DNA from: a virus | Strand: one strand, 5' to 3' | IMG/VR virus record: IMGVR_UViG_3300030102_002336 | Location: 373 to 23,629 of that record | DNA length: 23,257 nt | Part shown: in pieces, positions 21,608-23,257 of the stretch | Layout of the letters: the number at the start of each line of letters is the position of its first letter | Position numbering within the stretch: the first letter of the stretch is position 1 | The notes under the pieces: model-generated | Database searches by the model: none | Told to the model about the DNA's origin: nothing | The model's input: only the letters and a program-made list of their open reading frames with translations | Made by a program: the position numbers and the translations under genes

Positions 21608-21655
21608 AGTGCCTCCTGGCTTTTTTTTGTTTTTAATTTCATTTCCCACATAACT

Positions 21656-21684
21656 AATATACTAAATTATGCACATATTTGCAA
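21656..21684 (-). promoter_or_regulatory. candidate sigma-70-type promoter of the small-gene island
   Basis: On the minus strand: TTGCAA (21684-21679), 17 bases, TATATT (21661-21656), about 50 bases before the first island gene. A TGTATA box lies five bases upstream of the -35 (21695-21690 on the minus strand). The same TGTATA-N5-TTGCA arrangement is seen on the minus strand at the left-arm operator (2741-2725 region). It sits just after a terminator, as expected for a new transcription start. Confidence 0.5.
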
Positions 21685-21718
21685 GTTTTTATACACATTA
21701 TTTTAATTAATTTAGGCC

Positions 21719-21744
21719 AAAAAAAAGGGCCTTAAAAGGCCCTT
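21719..21744 (-). terminator. rho-independent terminator after the capsid gene
   Basis: On the minus strand: AAGGGCCT, four-base loop, AGGCCCTT, then a run of T (eight A on the plus strand, 21719-21726, two of them shared with the stem). It is about 45 bases beyond the capsid stop codon, so capsid mRNA can end here and the island can be expressed separately. Confidence 0.85.
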
Positions 21745-21789
21745 AATTTGAAATACTTGAGTTATAAACGGTATTTCTAGTCGTTCAGT

Positions 21790-22707
21790 TTACGCACCTT
21801 GCGATCCGAAGATTCCTCTCCAATCAGAGAAACCAAATGAATATCTTTCACGCGCTTTGTAACGAATGTTTCCAGTAGTGAAATCTGGTTCCATGGATGT
21901 TTCCATGCCAGTTCTTTGGAACATTTTAAGGCCATCGCCCATTGCTGTTACAGAAGTTAAGATGAAGTATGCGTCTGGATCATTTAGATAATGATTTACT
22001 GAATAACCGCCAGGAAGAACACCTGTGTTCTTAATAGCGTTCAAGTCATTATCAGATGTTCCAGTTCTGCCTGGTGAATTAAGAATTCTATCGGCAACAA
22101 ATACTAATTGTGGGGGGACGATTAGTTTGTCAGCTTGGACAGAGATTGTTAATCCTTTGTCATCTGTGAAAGTAGAGATACTAATTAGATCGTCCTCTAA
22201 TGAAGTTTCATTAAGGTCGGCCATAGTTGTTTGTCTATTAGCCGCTGTTCCACCACCTGCAAGTGGGTGAGCAGTGTTAATTAATGAAACACCGTCTCCG
22301 CCAGTAAAACTGGATGAGAAAGCATTATTGAGAACGTCCGCACCTTTAACCTCTTTGGTATGAGCCATAGATTTTGCTAGTGCTTTAACGTATCTTTTAC
22401 CGAGTGAGTCATAAAGATTATCCTCAACAGCCTCTTCTGTTAAAGCAAACGCTAACGCCACTGTATCGTGGGTGTAACGTGCACTGAAACTTTCAGATGC
22501 GTTGTCAAAGACTACTCCTTGACCTTCGGTTTTCGTAGGCGCAGATCCAAAGCCAGTAATTAATACTTCTTCTTCAAAGGCACGGTTGGAATCTTCAATA
22601 GAGAAGATTTCTTCGTATTCACGATCGTATTCATCATAGTTAAGACCAAATAATGAATTTAGACCTGGTTCTAGCTCTTTAGCGAGCTGAGCTCTTGATA
22701 TAGCCAT
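21790..22707 (-). CDS. major capsid protein (HK97-fold, Mu gpT-like group)
   Basis: A 305-residue protein forming the capsid shell. The sequence agrees with a capsid family common in uncultured marine phages. Segments are the N-terminal ISRAQLAKELEPGLNSLFGL, the conserved FEEEVLITGFGSAPTKTEGQ, ARYTHDTVALAFALTEEAVEDNLYDSL, AHTKEVKGADVLNNAF, INTAHPLAGG, ADKLIVPPQLVFVADRIL and C-terminal NIRYKARERYSFGFSDWRGIFGSQGA. Length suits a capsid protein without an attached scaffold domain. ATG 22707 is preceded by AAGGAG at six bases. It follows the head gene at the window edge by ten bases and is followed by its own terminator. Confidence 0.85.
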   Translation of the reverse strand: MAISRAQLAKELEPGLNSLFGLNYDEYDREYEEIFSIEDSNRAFEEEVLITGFGSAPTKTEGQGVVFDNASESFSARYTHDTVALAFALTEEAVEDNLYDSLGKRYVKALAKSMAHTKEVKGADVLNNAFSSSFTGGDGVSLINTAHPLAGGGTAANRQTTMADLNETSLEDDLISISTFTDDKGLTISVQADKLIVPPQLVFVADRILNSPGRTGTSDNDLNAIKNTGVLPGGYSVNHYLNDPDAYFILTSVTAMGDGLKMFQRTGMETSMEPDFTTGNIRYKARERYSFGFSDWRGIFGSQGA

Positions 22708-22717
22708 TATTTACTCC

Positions 22718-23257
22718 TTAAGCTAAGCCAGCACCTTTTTGTCCCATTATGTGATTTTGAATAACACAAAGAACGTTGGTGTTGGATGATGCTACGTCAT
22801 CGTTATCGGGATCCTGGGAAATATCAATTGCCTTAAGAGGTAACGTTGCGGTCGTAGCACCGGTTGTTACGTCTAGCTCAAGGTTTGATCTACCAGACTT
22901 AGTATCGCCAACAGGTGAACCATCAACAATGTCGAAGTTACCGAACAGATCTGCTACCGGGAAGGTATCATCTGCTTGGACCTCAAACACTACGTTTGGA
23001 TCATCTATGACGCTTGCAATAATATCACTAGCAGAAATACTACCAGGATATGTGTTTTTGAAAACTTGCTCGCCTGTGGTTGGGTCAGTGTATTGAACAC
23101 CGTTAAACACTCCGACAATTGGAACAGTACCAGTTGCGGCATGCCTTCCTATAACACCGGCTGTCAATTGAGTTACTAAATCGCCTTGAAAAATTGGAGT
23201 TGTAGCTCCACTTGCGATTCTATATCTTGATTGACCACCAGAATAAGGTGCCCCACC
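22718..23257 (-). CDS. head decoration/stabilising-type protein (5' partial)
   Basis: The frame stays open to the window edge, so the start lies beyond position 23257 and at least 179 residues are encoded. Conserved-looking parts: SRYRIASGATTPIFQGDLVT, IVGVFNGVQYTDPTTGEQVF, NTYPGSI, VIDDPNVVFEVQADDTFP, and the closing strand NVLCVIQNHIMG. The beta-rich composition and its position directly upstream of the capsid gene are typical of a head accessory or decoration protein in marine phages. An internal TTG at 23167 is not a credible start. Confidence 0.7.
   Translation of the reverse strand, partial: GGAPYSGGQSRYRIASGATTPIFQGDLVTQLTAGVIGRHAATGTVPIVGVFNGVQYTDPTTGEQVFKNTYPGSISASDIIASVIDDPNVVFEVQADDTFPVADLFGNFDIVDGSPVGDTKSGRSNLELDVTTGATTATLPLKAIDISQDPDNDDVASSNTNVLCVIQNHIMGQKGAGLA

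Overview
The window reads as part of the genome of an AT-rich, tailed double-stranded DNA phage (Caudoviricetes). It is most like the uncultured marine phages recovered from seawater metagenomes. The major capsid protein, the tail hub/stabilisation protein resembling P22 gp10, two neck/adaptor-type proteins and the block of small Lys-rich proteins all look like families common in such phages. No integrase, tRNA, CRISPR array, IS element or rRNA is visible. The host cannot be read from the sequence; a marine bacterium is an inference from the gene families and the low GC.

Left arm (1-3270). A rightward 2OG-Fe(II) oxygenase overlaps a RecE/Exo VIII-like PDDEXK nuclease (10-1489) and ends at a strong bidirectional hairpin terminator. 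Two leftward genes follow: a small CxxC protein (1530-1856) and a second, unrelated-looking prolyl-hydroxylase-type oxygenase (1965-2678). A short rightward pair (2750-3187) begins with a ribbon-helix-helix regulator. It is divergent from the oxygenase across a perfect 8-bp inverted repeat that can be read as a -35/-10 pair on both strands. A second terminator (3239-3269) separates this control region from the late genes.

Right arm (3268-23257, all leftward). In transcription order: a head protein cut by the window edge, the major capsid protein, a terminator, a seven-gene island of small proteins joined by one-base start/stop overlaps (including an unlisted 27-residue membrane micropeptide and a HAD-type 5'-nucleotidase), two beta-rich virion-type proteins, five small basic proteins (one made of AKGG repeats), a protein of unknown function, neck/adaptor proteins, a Rossmann-fold protein, two small proteins, the gp10-like protein, and four large proteins that look like internal virion (ejection) proteins. 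Most neighbours overlap or lie within a few bases, so this is a late operon read leftward.

The items most worth a second look are the small-gene island with its repeated junction sequence, the symmetric operator/promoter with an apparently leaderless repressor gene, and the AKGG repeat protein with the wider GG-motif family around it.
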